A stretch of DNA of 64,000 nucleotides from Luidia sarsii (GCA_949987565.1 OX465105.1:17907159-17971158); one strand, 5' to 3'; positions 39,491 to 53,075 are shown, counted from the first letter of the stretch. Numbers and translations: made by a program. The notes: generated by a model from the sequence alone, not told the origin.

Positions 39491-40455
39491 GGAGCGAGGG
39501 AGGGAGAGGGGGAGGGGAGAGGGTGATGGAGGGGAGGGGGGATGGAGGGGAGGGGGATGGAGGGGAGGCAGAGGCAGAGACAGAGGCAGATGCAGATGCA
39601 GATGGAGAGGGGGAGGAGAGGAAGAGGTAGAGAGACAGGGAGAGGGAGAGAGACAGAGGGAGGGGGAGAGAGAGACAGGGAGAGGGAGAGGAAGATGGAG
39701 AGAGACAGAGGGAGGGAGAGGGAGAGAGAGACAGGGAGAGGGAGAGAGAGGGAGAGGCAGAGACGGAGGGAGCGAGGGAGGGAGAGGGGGAGGGGAGAGG
39801 GTGATGGAGGGGAGGGGGGATGGAGGGGAGGGGGGATGGAGGGGAGGCAGAGGCAGAGGCAGATGCAGATGCAGATGGAGAGGGGGAGGAGAGGAAGAGG
39901 TAGAGAGACAGGGAAAGGGAGAGAGACAGAGGGAGGGAGAGAGAGACAGGGAGAGGGAGAGGAAGATGGAGAGAGACAGAGGGAGGGAGAGGGAGAGAGA
40001 GAGAGAGAGAGACAGGGAGAGGGAGAGAGAGGGAGAGGCAGAGACGGAGGGAGAGAGGGAGGGAGAGGGGGAGATGGAGGGGAGGGGGATGGAGGGGAGG
40101 CAGAGGCAGAGGCAGATGCAGATTGAGAGGGGGAGTAGGAGAGGAAGAGGGAGAGAGGCAGGGAGAGGGAGAGGAAGAGGGAGAGAGACAGGGAGGGAGA
40201 GGGAGAGAGACGGGGAGAGGGAGAGGGAGAGGAAGAGAGACAGAGGGAGGGAGAGGGAGGAAGAGGGAGAGAGACAGGGAGGGAGACAGGGAGACAGGGA
40301 GACAGGGAGAGGGACAGGGAGAGGAAGAGAGACAGAGGGAGGGAGAGGGAGAGAGACAGGGAGAGGGAGAGAGACAGAGGGAGAGGGAGAGGGAGAGGGA
40401 GAGGGAGAGGGAGAGGGAGAGGGAGAGGGAGAGGAAGAGGAAGAGAGACAGAGAG
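39491..40455. repeat. GA-rich repeat right of the gap
   Basis: About 1 kb of GGGAGAG/GACAGGGAGAGG with larger internal repeats of roughly 250 bp carrying GGCAGATGCAGATGCAGATG. The orientation is opposite to the CT-rich tracts of the array. Confidence 0.95.
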
Positions 40456-40975
40456 TCAAACAAAGGGACACCAGTGTCTCTGCCACAACTGTCTCACATG
40501 AACTAGTCCCCATTGTTGATCAAACATCCGATATGGGTTAATCAACCCCGTCTCTGTCTCGCTCTACATCACACCATTAATATGACAAACCAACGAATGG
40601 TTGGTCGCCATAAAGACCTACCAATCACCCAAAGCCTGCACGGATCTTCTCCAAATGAATCAGGAAGTGCACGCAAAAACCAAGGCCAATTACTAGAAGA
40701 AAAAAAACCCTTTTCCAGTGGGTCTGAATTCAAACCCAATTCCAATTCACTGAGACAAAAACCATGATGTAGCAATAAACTGCGACTGATTGACTATGCA
40801 AATTTTTGTCTCTGGATAGACGCCACCAACCCCTTCTAATTGGCGCCGGTTAGAAGTGCATCAGGGCTGAGAAGGATTTAATTTGCATTTCTCTGTCTGC
40901 CGGAGCAGATGTGGGAATACTGAAAGGAGCCTAAGGGTCAAAGAAGTGTCAAGAATTTCAAGCAAGGGAAGATGA
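40456..40975. other. Non-repetitive spacer
   Basis: No exon, inverted repeat or relation to the array was seen. No membrane or RING exon of the ZNRF3-type gene on the minus strand. Confidence 0.5.
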
Positions 40976-40984
40976 TTGCCAGCC

Positions 40985-41437
40985 TATCACGTTTTCCTCT
41001 CATTCTCTCTCTCACTCACTCTTTCCCTTTCTCCCTCCCTCCCTCATCTCTCTCTCCCTCTCTGCTCTCTCCCCTTCTCTCTCTCACTCCCTCCCTTCTT
41101 CCTCTCTCTCCCTCTCTCTCTTTCCTCCGTCTCTCCCTTTCTCTCTCTCACTCCTTCTCTCCTCTCTCTTTCCTCTGTCTCTCCCTTTCTCTCTCACTCC
41201 TTCTCTCCTCTCTCTCCCTCTCTATCGCTCTCCTCTCTCCCTTCCCCTTTCTCTTTCTTTCCCTCCCTCTCACACTCTCATCCCCACTCTCCATTTCTCT
41301 CCCCCTCTCTGTTCCTCTTTCCCTCTCTGCCCCTCTTTCCCTCTCTCTCTCCTCTCTTTTCTCCCTCCCCTGTTTCTCTCACTCTCTCTCTCTTTCTTTC
41401 CCTGCCTCTCAAACTCTCCCACACTCTCTCTCTTTCT
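40985..41437. repeat. CT-rich tract
   Basis: CTCTCTC/CCTCTC-type pyrimidine tract inside the presumed ZNRF3-type gene region. Confidence 0.95.
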
Positions 41438-41854
41438 AAGTGGCATTTATCCTCATCATTCTCAGAGCTATCTATGCATGCTTCTTCGAGATTGGCTGCA
41501 AGCAGTCTCCTCCCCCCAAATAAAATCCCACACGGTCTCCACAGCCGTCCCATTATTTGTCATGCTTCAAGATTTACGGCCGTTAGGGCAACTCTGGGCT
41601 AGAACCGGCAGGAACACATGATGGGACGATGAAGACACACTTCTCCGAGGGCGGGGGGGGGGGGGGGGGGGGGAGGGGGGAGCCAGCTGAACTCACGTTG
41701 TAAATATCACTGGCAATTGGGCGAAGGAAAGACGAGGGGGAAAAAAAATCACTTCCCCTCAGCCTCCCGTCTTTTTCCTTGCGAGAATTCTAAAAAGGCG
41801 TGAGTAATGAGTAGACTGTTCGTCTGGGAGCCGTGAGGGAACCTGCTTGTTTAC

Positions 41855-41995
41855 CTGAGGGGGGTGTACAGGTGGCGTCAGGATGCGGGCGTGCGCCTCT
41901 GTCTGTCTGTTAATGATGTTCATCAACTCCCTGGCGTCTGAGCCGCGCAGGATAACGATGGGCCTGTCCAAGGATCCCGAATCCTCTCTCCGTAA
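41855..41995 (-). CDS. ZNRF3/RNF43-like: ZNRF3/RNF43-type E3 ligase, membrane-proximal ectodomain exon
   Basis: On the minus strand the acceptor TTTGGCTGACAG opens 47 codons (LRREDSGSLDRPIVILRGSD, then ARELMNIINRQTEAHARI and a Pro-rich end), followed by CAG/GTAAAC, phase 0 on both sides. LxRPxVxxxGxDAxxLMNIxN is the continuation of the ZNRF3/RNF43 ectodomain directly after the exon at 57116-57190, across a 15.1-kb intron. The next exon (membrane helix and RING) should be at lower coordinates but is not visible between 39491 and 41854. Confidence 0.88.
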
Positions 41996-42026
41996 CTGTC
42001 AGCCAAAAAAAATCAAAATAACAAAT

Positions 42027-45000
42027 AAAACTAGAAACATACGTCTGTTGTAACAGAACGTGTAGCTTTTCCTTTTTTTTTCGAAGAAAGACCAAGTTGA
42101 AAATCTGAAAACCAGTAGCACATGCATGGTTACACAGTACTTCCGGTCTGGACCGGAGGAAAGGGTCACATGACATGAGGAAGGTCATGAAACCTAATTG
42201 GTCCCTGAAACTCCTCTCACATGCTATAATGCGCTAGCAACAGCACAACAAGGGAGTTAACCATTTATTTAATATCGTTTTTTTATTACCTCATTAATAT
42301 TCATGAGATGACCTCATCATCATAATTATTGCAATATTTGGATACATTGTTGCCCAACTTAGATATATGCTAAATATCGATCCTGCGGGATCTAAGATCG
42401 TGGCGTGATTGCACATGCCAGGTTGGCCCTTTAAAGGGTGGTCACGTGACAACTCAAGCACAAACAAACGAAAAAAAACCACAGTTTTACTGTATATTGG
42501 TGTAAACCCCTTTTAGCATCGTTTTGATTGAGTTCATGAAGGTGGCAACTCTGTTTCGAACCTGTACCATCCATTCCTACCCCAAAAGGCACACCAACGT
42601 ATCGTGCACAAAGTCTATGGGACTAAGAAATGATATTTAACAAATCATAATAATTCAAAACAATGTTTAATCGGTTCCATACTCAGGATTTAAGATGTCT
42701 AGCCCAATAGCTAACTGGCCACCAAATTTCGAGAAGATTGACCATTGGCTAATATGTGCTTTAAAATCACGCATTTTGATGACGTCATGATTGCGTCATG
42801 ACATTTTGTTCCCGGAGGGTGTTTCTAAACTACATCCCCATTAGATATAAACGAAAAAATGAAAAAAATCTTGCTCCGTTTGCCAAATATGCTCAATTTA
42901 ATGTTAAAATCTTAAAAGTTTATGACCTCATTAATATTCATGAGATGACGTCACGATCAAATGAGGGCAATTTTTGGATACATCTTTTCCCAACTTAGAT
43001 ATGCTGCAAAATTGAAACCAAACGAATTTGCATTTTTGCTTTTATTTGAGTTTGAAATTTGCCCCTTTAAAGCGCTGTCACGTGACACGTGGTGACGTCA
43101 TGAAGATCTCACTTTTTGCAATGAATCTCCATCTACTAACCTAAGTATGTGCCAAGTTTGAAGCCATTTGTATTTGATATTAGGCCCTTAATGGATTTCA
43201 CAGCTAATTTGTACACAAACCTATGGCCCTTAGTATAAAAAAAACCTAAACAATGAAAAACAAAGGAAATTCCGGAAATATGTTTTGATATTTTCAATCC
43301 GGGGTATATGTTGAGTCGGTTGAAGACAAAATAAAAATACGATTTCTTCTTCGTTCAGGTAGTAATCTTCGTCTGAAGTTTAGATCTACCTACGTGAATC
43401 CACAATTAATGACTACAGTGTAGTGTACAAGTTGCCCCTTTAAAGCACGTGCATATTATGCGCACAAAGTGTATGGGACTACATTAAAATATGAACAAAA
43501 TCATAACAATTCTGAACAATGGTTAATTAATTCCCAACTCAGGATTATGAATGTCTAGCACAATAGCTACATGCACACCAAATTTCGAGACGATTGACCT
43601 TTGGCAAATATGTCTTTTAAAAACACGCATTTTGATGACGTCACGATTGCGTCATGGCATTTTGGCCCAAGAGGGTGTTTCTAGACTACATCCCTAATAG
43701 ATATAAACAAAAACAATAAAAAAATCTTGCTCCGTTGGCCAAATATGCTCAATTGAATGTTAAAATCGTAAAAGTTTATGACCTCATTAATATTCATGAG
43801 ATGACGTCACGATCAAATGAGGGCAATTTTTGGATACACCTTTTCCCAACTTAGATATAGTGCAAACTTGGAACAAAACGAAATTAATTTTTTGCTTTTA
43901 CTGCAATTTGAAATTTGCCCCTTTAAAGCGCTGTCACGTGACACATGGTGACGTCATGAAGTTTTAAAGACAACTGTGCACAACTTCAGCAAGGGTTCTA
44001 TGCATTTGTCAAGTTTGAAAAAAATCAAAGTTTGTTCAATGGCAAAAGTGCCCTCCGAAAAAACCCTGTGCTTTGTCTATGGGATTATTCCGACCAGAAA
44101 AAGAAGAAGAAGAAGAAGAAGAAGAAGAAGAAGAAAAAACTAGAAACATACGTCTGTTGTAACAGAACGTGTAGCTTTTCCTTTTTTTTTCAGAAGAAAG
44201 ACCAAGTTGAAAATCTGAAAACCAGTAGCACATGCATGATTACTACAGTACTTCCGGTCTGGACCGGAGGAAAGGGTCACATGACATGAGGAAGGTCATG
44301 AAACCTTGGTCCCTGAAACTCCTCTCACATGCTATATGCCCTATTACCTCATTAATATTCATGAGATGACCTCATCATCATAATTATTGCAATATTTGGA
44401 TACACTGTTGCCCAACTTAGATATATGCTAAATATTGATCCTGCGGGATCTAAGATCGTGGCGTGATTGCATCGTGGCGTGGTTGGCCCTTTAAAGGGCG
44501 GTCATGTGACAACTCAAGCACAAACAAACGAAAAAACCCCACAGTTTTACTGTATATTGGTGTAAACCCCTTTTAGCATCGTTTTGATTGAGTTCATGAA
44601 GGTGGCAACTCTGTTTCGAACCCGTAACCTCCATTCCTAACCCAATACGCACGTGCATATTTTGTGCACAAAGTGTATGGGACCTCATTATATTTTTTCA
44701 AAAAATCATAATAATTTTGAACAATGATCGATTGCTTCCAAACTCAGGATTATGAATGTCTAGCACAATAGCTACCTGCACACCAAATTTCGAGACGATT
44801 GACCTTTGGCAAATATGTGTTTTGAAAACACGCATTTTGATGACGTCACGATTGCGTCATGGCATTTTGGCCACGGAGGGTGTTTCTAGACTACATCCCT
44901 AATAGATATAAACAAAAACAATAAAAAAATCTTGCTCCGTTGGCCAAATATGCTCAATTGAATGTTAAAATCTTAAAAGTTTATGACCTCATTAATATTC

Positions 45001-45300
45001 ATGAGATGACGTCACGATCAAATGAGGGCAATTTTCGGATACACCTTCTCCCAACTAAGATATAGTGCAAACTTGGAACAAAACGAAATTAATTTTTTGC
45101 TTTTATTGCAATTTGAAATTTGCCCCTTTAAAGCGCTGTCACGTGACACATGGTGACGTCATGAAGTTTTAAAGACAACTGTGCACAACTTCAGCAAGGG
45201 TTCTATGCATTTGTCAAGTTTGGAAAAAATCAAAGTTTGTTCAATGGCAAAAGTGCCCTCCGAAAAAACCCTGTGCTTTGCCTATGGGAAAATTCCGACC
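42027..45300. repeat. Large duplicated blocks P-Q-Q'-P'-Q''
   Basis: Block P (42027-42590, repeated at 44136-44640) starts AACTAGAAACATACGTCTG. Block Q (about 42600-43200, repeated at 43440-44100 and 44650-45300) carries TTAATATTCATGAGATGACG, GCGCTGTCACGTGACAC and TGACGTCATGA. Each Q' and Q'' ends in an AAG microsatellite. No long ORF; probably an unclassified repeat family. Confidence 0.8.
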
Positions 45301-45339
45301 AGAAAAAGAAGAAGAAGAAGAAGAAGACAAAAAAAAAAA

Positions 45340-45435
45340 ATCAGAACAAGAACAATAGCTTTTCCGTATGGAACGGAAAAGCTAAAAAAAAAATCAGAAC
45401 AAGAACAATAGCTTTTCCGTATGGAACGGAAAAGC
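45340..45435. repeat. Two copies of a ~50-bp hairpin unit
   Basis: Tandem units each contain TAGCTTTTCCGT and ACGGAAAAGCTA around a 4-5 nt loop, a perfect 12-bp stem. The AGCTTTTCC part also occurs in block P. Confidence 0.8.
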
Positions 45436-46124
45436 TAATAAATAATTCAACAAATACGATAAGCAAATGAAAAAATACCTTGATAGCAAGACTGGAAATG
45501 ATGTGACAATACTGTTAACTACTCACTGACTTAAATTGAGCTAGAATTTAAATTCCCCCCCCAAAAAAAAAAAAAAAAAAAAAAAAAAATAGAGGAGAAT
45601 CCAAACCCAGCTCCCATTTCACCCAATGAGCACCTCCCCCACCCACAGGTCACACCCCTCCCCACCCACCCCCATCCTCTCCCCCCCCCCAAAAAAAGTC
45701 AACAAATCCATTGCCTCTCCACACTTTGCCTGAAAAACCGCCGCCGTTGAAATTTGGCCGTCATTAAACCCTCTTGAGGGAAATCCCACTGGGAGAGAGT
45801 CTGAGATGGGAGCGGGTTTGAGTTACAGTACTACTTGATGAAGCCACATCCAGTGGACACAGCCTGATAAACGAGAGTTAATCAAAATACAGACACCTGC
45901 TTCCCACACATGAAGTGTCAAGTCTTCCGCTGGACTATCAACTATCATGTCCACTTGCTCCTAACCCTCCCCTCCCCCCAATCCCCCTTAGCTATGAGTA
46001 GAACACTTGCATATCTGGGACAGCAACCTACAAGAATGGGTACACAGGCCGTTTACAAAATGAAGGCTTAGGCTCGGGCTTGGGCTTCAGCCACATTTCT
46101 CTCACCCATTAAAATATCACGGGC

Positions 46125-46290
46125 ATCTAGAAACAAGCGTTTGGCCCTCAGTTGCTTGGGGAATACCCTGTAGGCCTTCCAAGTCAGTAAACCTTCAAAT
46201 TTAGCAACACACCACAACCTGGATTTTCAGGTTTTGTCAGACGGAGACAAAGCCTGATCCCAAGCCTGATCCATGGATTGGTAAAGGGCA
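46125..46290. repeat. Dispersed repeat, second copy
   Basis: Shares GCATCTAGAAA, GGTTTTGTCA and CCTGATCCATGGATT blocks in the same order with 23870-24050. Family unknown. Confidence 0.5.
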
Positions 46291-47189
46291 GAGACAGCCA
46301 CACCAACAGGCAATATACTCTTGTACTAAGTTGTACGAAAACGTTTGGTACTGATAACTTTTGCCGAGTCTAGTATTCCATAGACACAGGCTTGCAAAGC
46401 TTGTGTATAATACACCAGGGTGGTCCCATTTTGTGTCAAATTTCATGCACTTTAAATGATTCTTTCTTTTTGGTGCACACAAGCAACGTACAGTATACAC
46501 AAACAATGAATAGTTACATAATTTAGATCACAAAGATTCTACAAGACAAATATCTGTGACCCAATGAAAGCAATGACTTAGTTTTTGGATGAAAAAAAAA
46601 TTTTTTTTAAAATGCTCTCTCTGCAAGCTGCCAGCGACATGACAGATGATGATCTTCAAAAAATAATGGGGGAAAAAAAAAGCTGGAAAGAACACAGACT
46701 TGAACTTGATGGAGTCCCAAAAAGATGCTGCCATAGAAACCATTCAAAATGCCAGCTGTGTTGATATAAAAACGTTCATATTTACTCCACACCAGGAGAC
46801 CAAGAAGCTACGACAAAGCCTCTTTGGAGAGGATGGGCAAGCCTTTCTTTTTAGTTGTTGTTGGTCGTACGGTCAGGCGAGGAGGCTGGTTTCCATGGTA
46901 GGTTTTCATGTGACTCAGCCCGGAGACAGGGAGGGGGGAGTGGTTGAAAAAGAAAATAATGATTGAGAGGAGAGGAAAAGGATGGGGAGGAATGAGAGAT
47001 GTGAAGAGGAAGAGAGAGCAGGTGAATCACGAAGATCTAGAGGCCATTTGGTCGTTTGATGATGTTAGCCATGAGGGTAGCCTTTCTGTCTTCCGAAGTT
47101 GACCCCTTTAAAAGCGGCTCCCTCTTGCTGCTCAGTGCGGCAATTCTGTCTTCCTTCCTGCCCCTCCTCCATCCCTTAAGCCTTCCCAA

Positions 47190-47735
47190 TCAATCCATCA
47201 TCCTCCAAGATCCTAATATTTATCTTCCCCTCTTCTGCCCTCTCTGAACAACTCTCTTTCTTCCCCTTTCTCTCTGCCTGTGCCTCTTTCTCGTTCATCC
47301 TATCTGTCTTTCTGTCTGTCTCTCTCCCCTTCCCCTCACTCTTTCTCATCATCTGTTTGTCTCCCTCTATCTACCTCTCTGTGTGCTCCTCTCTCATCCT
47401 CTCTCTCCATGTTTATCTGTCTTCTCTGTCTTTCTTGCTCCCTTTCTCTCCCACTCTCTCTTGCCCTATTTTTCTGCCTGTCACCCTCCTCTCTCTCATC
47501 CCCTCTCTCCATGTACATGTATCTGTCTGCTCTCTGTCTGTCTCTCTCTCGTGCTCTCTTTCTCTGTCTATCACCCTCCTCTCTCATCCTCTCTCTCTCC
47601 ATGTTTGTCTGTCTCCTCTCTGTCTCTCTTGCTCTCTCTCCCACTCTCTCTCTCTTGCTCTCTTCCTCTGTCTGTCCCCCTTCTCCCTCATTCTCTCTCT
47701 CCGTGTATCTGTCTTCTCTCTGTCAATTGCCGTCT
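47190..47735. repeat. CT-rich tract with CTGTCTGTCT blocks
   Basis: About 0.55 kb of pyrimidine-rich sequence with a loose ~110-bp internal periodicity (CTCTCTCCATGTTT recurring). Not coding. Confidence 0.9.
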
Positions 47736-50700
47736 GCCTGTTCCCATTCCCACATTCCCACGTGTCTCCATCTTTCTAATCTTGTCCGATTCAGTGGGTG
47801 CCCGCCCTGAATTTCCCTTCATTTCCTCCTCAGTGCTGACAAATGGCATATTGGATTTGGCTGGGACAACAAGACATGGAATGGATGTGGTCGGGCGGGG
47901 TGGCCACTCTCAATACAGAACGAAACGGATTCCGGCAGAAGACTAGAAAAAAATGATGTCGAAGGAAGTTTTCAATTTCAGTAGTGGCTTGGTGGCGTCA
48001 TGACACCTAAAAATCTCTTTTTGAAGATTGTTGAAGCAATTTTGACAATTTGGCAACATTTTAGGTATAAATTTGATTATTTCAATGCTAAATAAAAATG
48101 TAAAAAAAAAATGATTCCACCCAAAATATAGAAAAAAGACAGGTGCTATGGAATAAATCAGTCCAGAAAATGATTTGTTTCAAGGAATCTGCCACAGTTT
48201 ATCTTGAAAAATTGCCGAAAGCAAAATGAGCAAATCCAGTGCTAAGGGTTCATAATCATACGTATTTGTGCGTTGAAAGCACATGTATCCAGGGTAGGGT
48301 CATTGAAAACTGGATCCCCATAAACGTTGCCGAGTCTACTGAGGCTTTATCTAATCGTGCCAAATTCGCTCTTAAGTGGGACGCAGTGCCCTTGGCAAAA
48401 AAATACATCTGTAACCGCTTCCAAGAAATGGTACTGGAGATGATGAAGATGTACATTGTCAACGTTTTTATAAAGCAACGAGTCGTTTTCAAACAAAACA
48501 ATCGCAGAAAAAGACACCTATATCAAGATGGAAAACATCAAAACAGCATACCGAAGGTCCTGCAACATATGCGATCATGTCAAGGAACCTGAGGTGTATA
48601 AATATCATGTGTGAACATGGAGAGCGCCATCAGTTGGCAGAGTATCGACAATGATGATCCGATACGTTACAGCTTCAAGTTGTTAACCCCACGTTTACAC
48701 TACGTTCCAAACCCCACATTCTGAAAACTAACTTCCAAAGCGCTTTTTTCGAAACCTGTTTTCGGCTGTGTGGATGGTTTCTGATTTGCCAATTTGTGAA
48801 AACTCTGACATCATGTATGTACAGTAGATGCAAAAACAGTATGGTACATTTCTCCTTTATAAATCTATTAATTTCCATCTACATGTACATGTATCTTAAT
48901 ATGTACTCCTAAAGCAGCTTTTCCAATAACATCCAACCCTTCTCCAATCAGATTGGCATTATCAATCAGTTAAGTCTCCAATTAACTTGACTCTCATGAC
49001 GATGCTTAGATTCAATCACCCCCCCCCCAAAAAAAAGCACGACTAAATAAAAGCAAAATGGGTCGTAACTTCCCAATGGAGTATTCACCTGTATTGCCAT
49101 CGGCAAAAGGTGATTAAAAAAGAGACTCCCCTCAACCTTAAAAAAAAAAAAAGCCGAAAGAAAACCAGGTTCTAATCTATATTTCATTTGGAGAAGCGGA
49201 CAGTGCATTGTATCATGACAGGCATCATGCATGTTTGTGTGTCTGGACAATCCATAATCCCCCAGGTATACAGACTTGGCCTGACAGCCTGACATAAGCA
49301 AGTACAGTAGCTTCACTGGGCAACGAGTACAACTGGACATTCATTTCTTTATTCATTCATGTATATACCCCTCAACTCCCACCTAGCCTGAATTTAGCCA
49401 AATGACATCTAAGTACATACACATGTACGTTGCCAACTTTGACGTACATGTATCTGCTGAGCTTTTTTTTTTTTTTTTTTTCAGGTTTTGTTTTCTTCTT
49501 CTTCGTTCTCTGCCTGATTTGGCTGAAAAAAGGCCATACTGTATGCTTGGAGCAATCTTTAATATTTGAGAAGGAAATTACATCTGGCTGATAAAATGAA
49601 AATCTTCCATGTTCAGTCACTAGTTGTTATTGCTGAAGAGACGTTCATTTTTTTTTTTTCAATGAATATTAGAGGTGGATGGGGGAGGGGAGGGGGAGGG
49701 GGAGGGGAGGGAGGGGAAGGGAGGGGAGTTGCTTTTAGGAGTTTGATTTTTTTCCAATGAGCGGATGTTTTGTCGGGGGAAAGAGAAAAGAGTTTTGAGG
49801 TTTGACACCAAAGGGAAAAGGTATATTTTTTCAGGGTTAAAATCTTGTATTTGCATGGAGTGTAATTAGTTTGGTAAATACATGTACCTTGTTATATGTA
49901 TGTAAAACTTCTTACTTGTGTGTGATTCTCGCAAAGAGCAAGGCAAGAAATGCCACTTTCTTCTTAGATCCTGCACTCTTGAACACCTCCTCCACTTCTC
50001 CAAGAGAACTCAATGAGAAACCTCCATGAAATAGTTTGTGCGCAGCGCATGTACACACTGTACGGCAGGGCTGAGCATGAGAGTGCTAGAGCATGTACAG
50101 TAAGAGGGAGCCTTGTGCTTTGCAATTGCTCAAGAGTAGGACCAGGTGAGAAACAGGCAGGGCAGTGCACTTTCATTTCTTTGCAATATCATCAAGTCAT
50201 CGGGCCGATACTAATGCATCTGAACAGGCCCGGCCTCTGGTGACCAGCGCCAATACGGAACCGGGGCAGAATTCCCAATCAAATAGCAAAACTTATATCG
50301 GCAGAAAGGAAAAGAATGAGAAGTGGGGATACCAAACAAACAACAAAAGTAGTGGCTTGAGATTGGTCCTGTCAAGTGTTGCCCACTTTTGTACGGTTTT
50401 GCGCGGAAAAACCTGAGCATTTCAGGATCTGATAGAGACTGATTACTTAGAGCTTATCAGTTCATCTCTGGTAGCTCAATCTTTGGTCCAGCAAAGCCCC
50501 TTTGTATATATAATAAAAAAAATGGCTCCAATAGGTGGCTTTTTTAGCATTCGGCGTTTTCAAAAGGTTTTTCTTTATTATTTTTGGAGGGCGGTGCGGA
50601 CTTTGAGCAAAGAGAAACTACAATGGCACAGAGTGTTTGAATTAACTGCACATGATTTATGATATCATTATGTTGGGGGTGAGAGAAAGTAAAGACAAAC

Positions 50701-50904
50701 TTGCTGGGCCGTGTATAAAGTAAACAGGCACTGTGCAGGTTGAGGGCAAATTTATCAAGTGCGGCAGACATCTTGTTGAAAAACCAAATGCTGGATCAAC
50801 TTCTGAAGGAAATCTTTTCTGCCCAAAACATTTCCCGATTTAAAGTAATATAATGTTGCAAAATGCTTACTGACTTTTCACGCATGTCTCAAAATTTTTT
50901 AGGG

Positions 50905-50995
50905 CCTGGCGTTTCGATCCTAGCATGATCTTTTGCAAAAGCAGAATGATTCTGCATTTGAGAAAGGTCCTGCTAGGATTATAATGTCAATGTCA
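50905..50995. mobile_element. Foldback element GACGTTTCGATCC family
   Basis: CTGGCGTTTCGATCCTAGCA is followed by the near-complement ending TCCTGCTAGGATTATAATGTC. Other copies lie at 21190-21228 (half), 55945-56015, 57585-57655 and 62355-62400. Confidence 0.65.
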
Positions 50996-52324
50996 AGGAC
51001 TATCCATTTAAAAAGAAAAAATTCTAATTTCTTAATGTTAGGATTTGAGTGCCGGCTCATCTGAAGAAAAGACAAGTTCAAGGTGTCGGTTCAAGGTCTT
51101 TTTCAACAGCTGCTCAGTTCGGTCGCATCTGAGGATTCAGGTTGCCACGGCAATGGATAGTGCCACGCTTTGTGGTGAGCAAGGACGACAGTGAGTCACG
51201 TAGCGCCCATTTTCTTGTTGGTATTGTCGTCAAGATGACGCATCATCAGATGCCATTTCATTAAGGCAAGGAAACAGAACTCAATTGTGATTCCGTCTTC
51301 TTTGAAAACACAGCCCCCCCCCCCTTTTTTTTTCTCATTCTGTCAGCTGTTGACTCAAACTGTATCGCCCGCCAAGAAAATTTCGGCTAATTTCTCCAGG
51401 AGCATTAACCCAGGCCTGAAATACAATCTGTAAGACTACGAGAGATATCACGTCAACATTCCACCCAACTCTGATTTTTCAATCAGGAAAAAAATATCAA
51501 TCTTTAGGAAAATATACAAATCCTCATTCCATATGCTGTGTTTACATGTACTGTATATGACTTTACCATACAAGTTTATATTTCTTTTAAAGTAAGAAAA
51601 ACAGAAAAAAAATACTAAACATATTGAAATAAAAAGACTGCTTATTTGGATAAAATGGCAAAACAATTTCACATTTCAAGTAAACAAAATCAAGCAATGC
51701 TTTGAGCAAGTACATTGTAAGCCCTGCTGGTCTATTCTTTACTGAAGATTGAAATTTTAACATTTATCTTTGTTTTCTTTGGAGGAACATTTGTGCCAAA
51801 GATTTAACCGCGAGTTGAACTGTGTTATATGACTTGTGTGAATAGGCAATGCAAATATGTGGCACCAATGTCGTAAATTATGCTCTTTGCAATTTGAGAG
51901 AATTTTTGAGTGAAGTTATAAAATCCGGCTTAGCCCTTGGAGTCTACACTATACACAACATGGTGTTGTTAGACTACATGTACAGTGTGCGTGTACGTGT
52001 ACATTGACTTGGCTACATTGGATCTGTGTTGCGTGGTTTCTTTTTCCTTTATTGGGGACAGTATTAGCCTCTGGGTTTTGGCAAGAGAGGAAGGACTATT
52101 ATCAGCCAAGATCGGACATCCACCAATCTTGGAGATAATATCTCTTGGCCTAGGGATGCTGTCATCGGATTTTGTGTTCATCTATGAAATGGAATCAGTG
52201 TGGTTAGAAAAAAAAATCATATCTTTGTGAAATTTGAAAGGGCTTTAACATGCATTGAGCCATCACAAGGAAGTTTTACATTCTGCAAGCATGGGCAATA
52301 ACGCCATAAGGTGACACCACGTAC

Positions 52325-53075
52325 CCACGTACATACGTGTACATGTACATGTACTGTACATGGAAGTCAACTCTTTCAAGAAGGAGTATAGCTTTGAAAA
52401 CAGACGGTAACTCAATGTTTGGGACAGTGGGAAATGCTGTAAGGAAAATATTAAAATTCAACTCATATTCTGCTACAATGCACATGTACAGTGATACCTG
52501 TAAATGTAATGTACATACATGTACATGTATGTGTACATATACCGGTACATGTTTACATGTACATGTACATGTACAGTGTGAAAACCTCAGGATTTATAAC
52601 ATTTACTGGCTACCTACCGGGTACATTGTAGCTGAGAAACGTGTTCACACTTGTAATTTTCATGGTTTATATGCACATACATATACATGCACGTACATGT
52701 ATGTACATGTATACATTTGGACATGTACATTGTACATGTTCATTTGGACATGTACATTGTACATGTTCATTTGGACATGTACATGTACATGTCCAGCATT
52801 TGTCCACTATGCTGTACTTACAAATGTATACACATGTGTATCGGTACACATACATGTACAGTACATTATACTCTACATGCACACGTATAAATTTCATGGT
52901 TACAGACATGTACAGTGTAGGCCTACATGTACATGTTCATGTACAGTGTACTGTACACGTGTACCGGTAGTGTACATGTACAGGTCCAGCGTTTACGCTG
53001 TACCGGTACTTACACATGTACTGTACATGTACATGTACCGGTACACATACAAAACATGTACATGTACATGTACGG
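52325..53075. repeat. TGTACA/ACATGT palindrome-rich region
   Basis: Dense runs of TACATGTACATG, alternating with ACCGGTAC palindromes. Almost every hexamer is self-complementary. ORFs here (up to 268 codons) are Cys/Tyr/Met-rich by-products. Confidence 0.9.

Noticed and set aside
39278..40513. Minus-strand Ser/Pro/Leu ORF of about 400 codons across the gap
   Set aside because: Low-complexity GA repeat plus N residues; not interpretable as protein.
48239..48592. 117-codon plus-strand ORF with a faint TRPM-like stretch (LKWDAVPLAKKYI)
   Set aside because: No clear splice context, no continuation and the resemblance is too weak from memory; a protein search with this ORF would decide.
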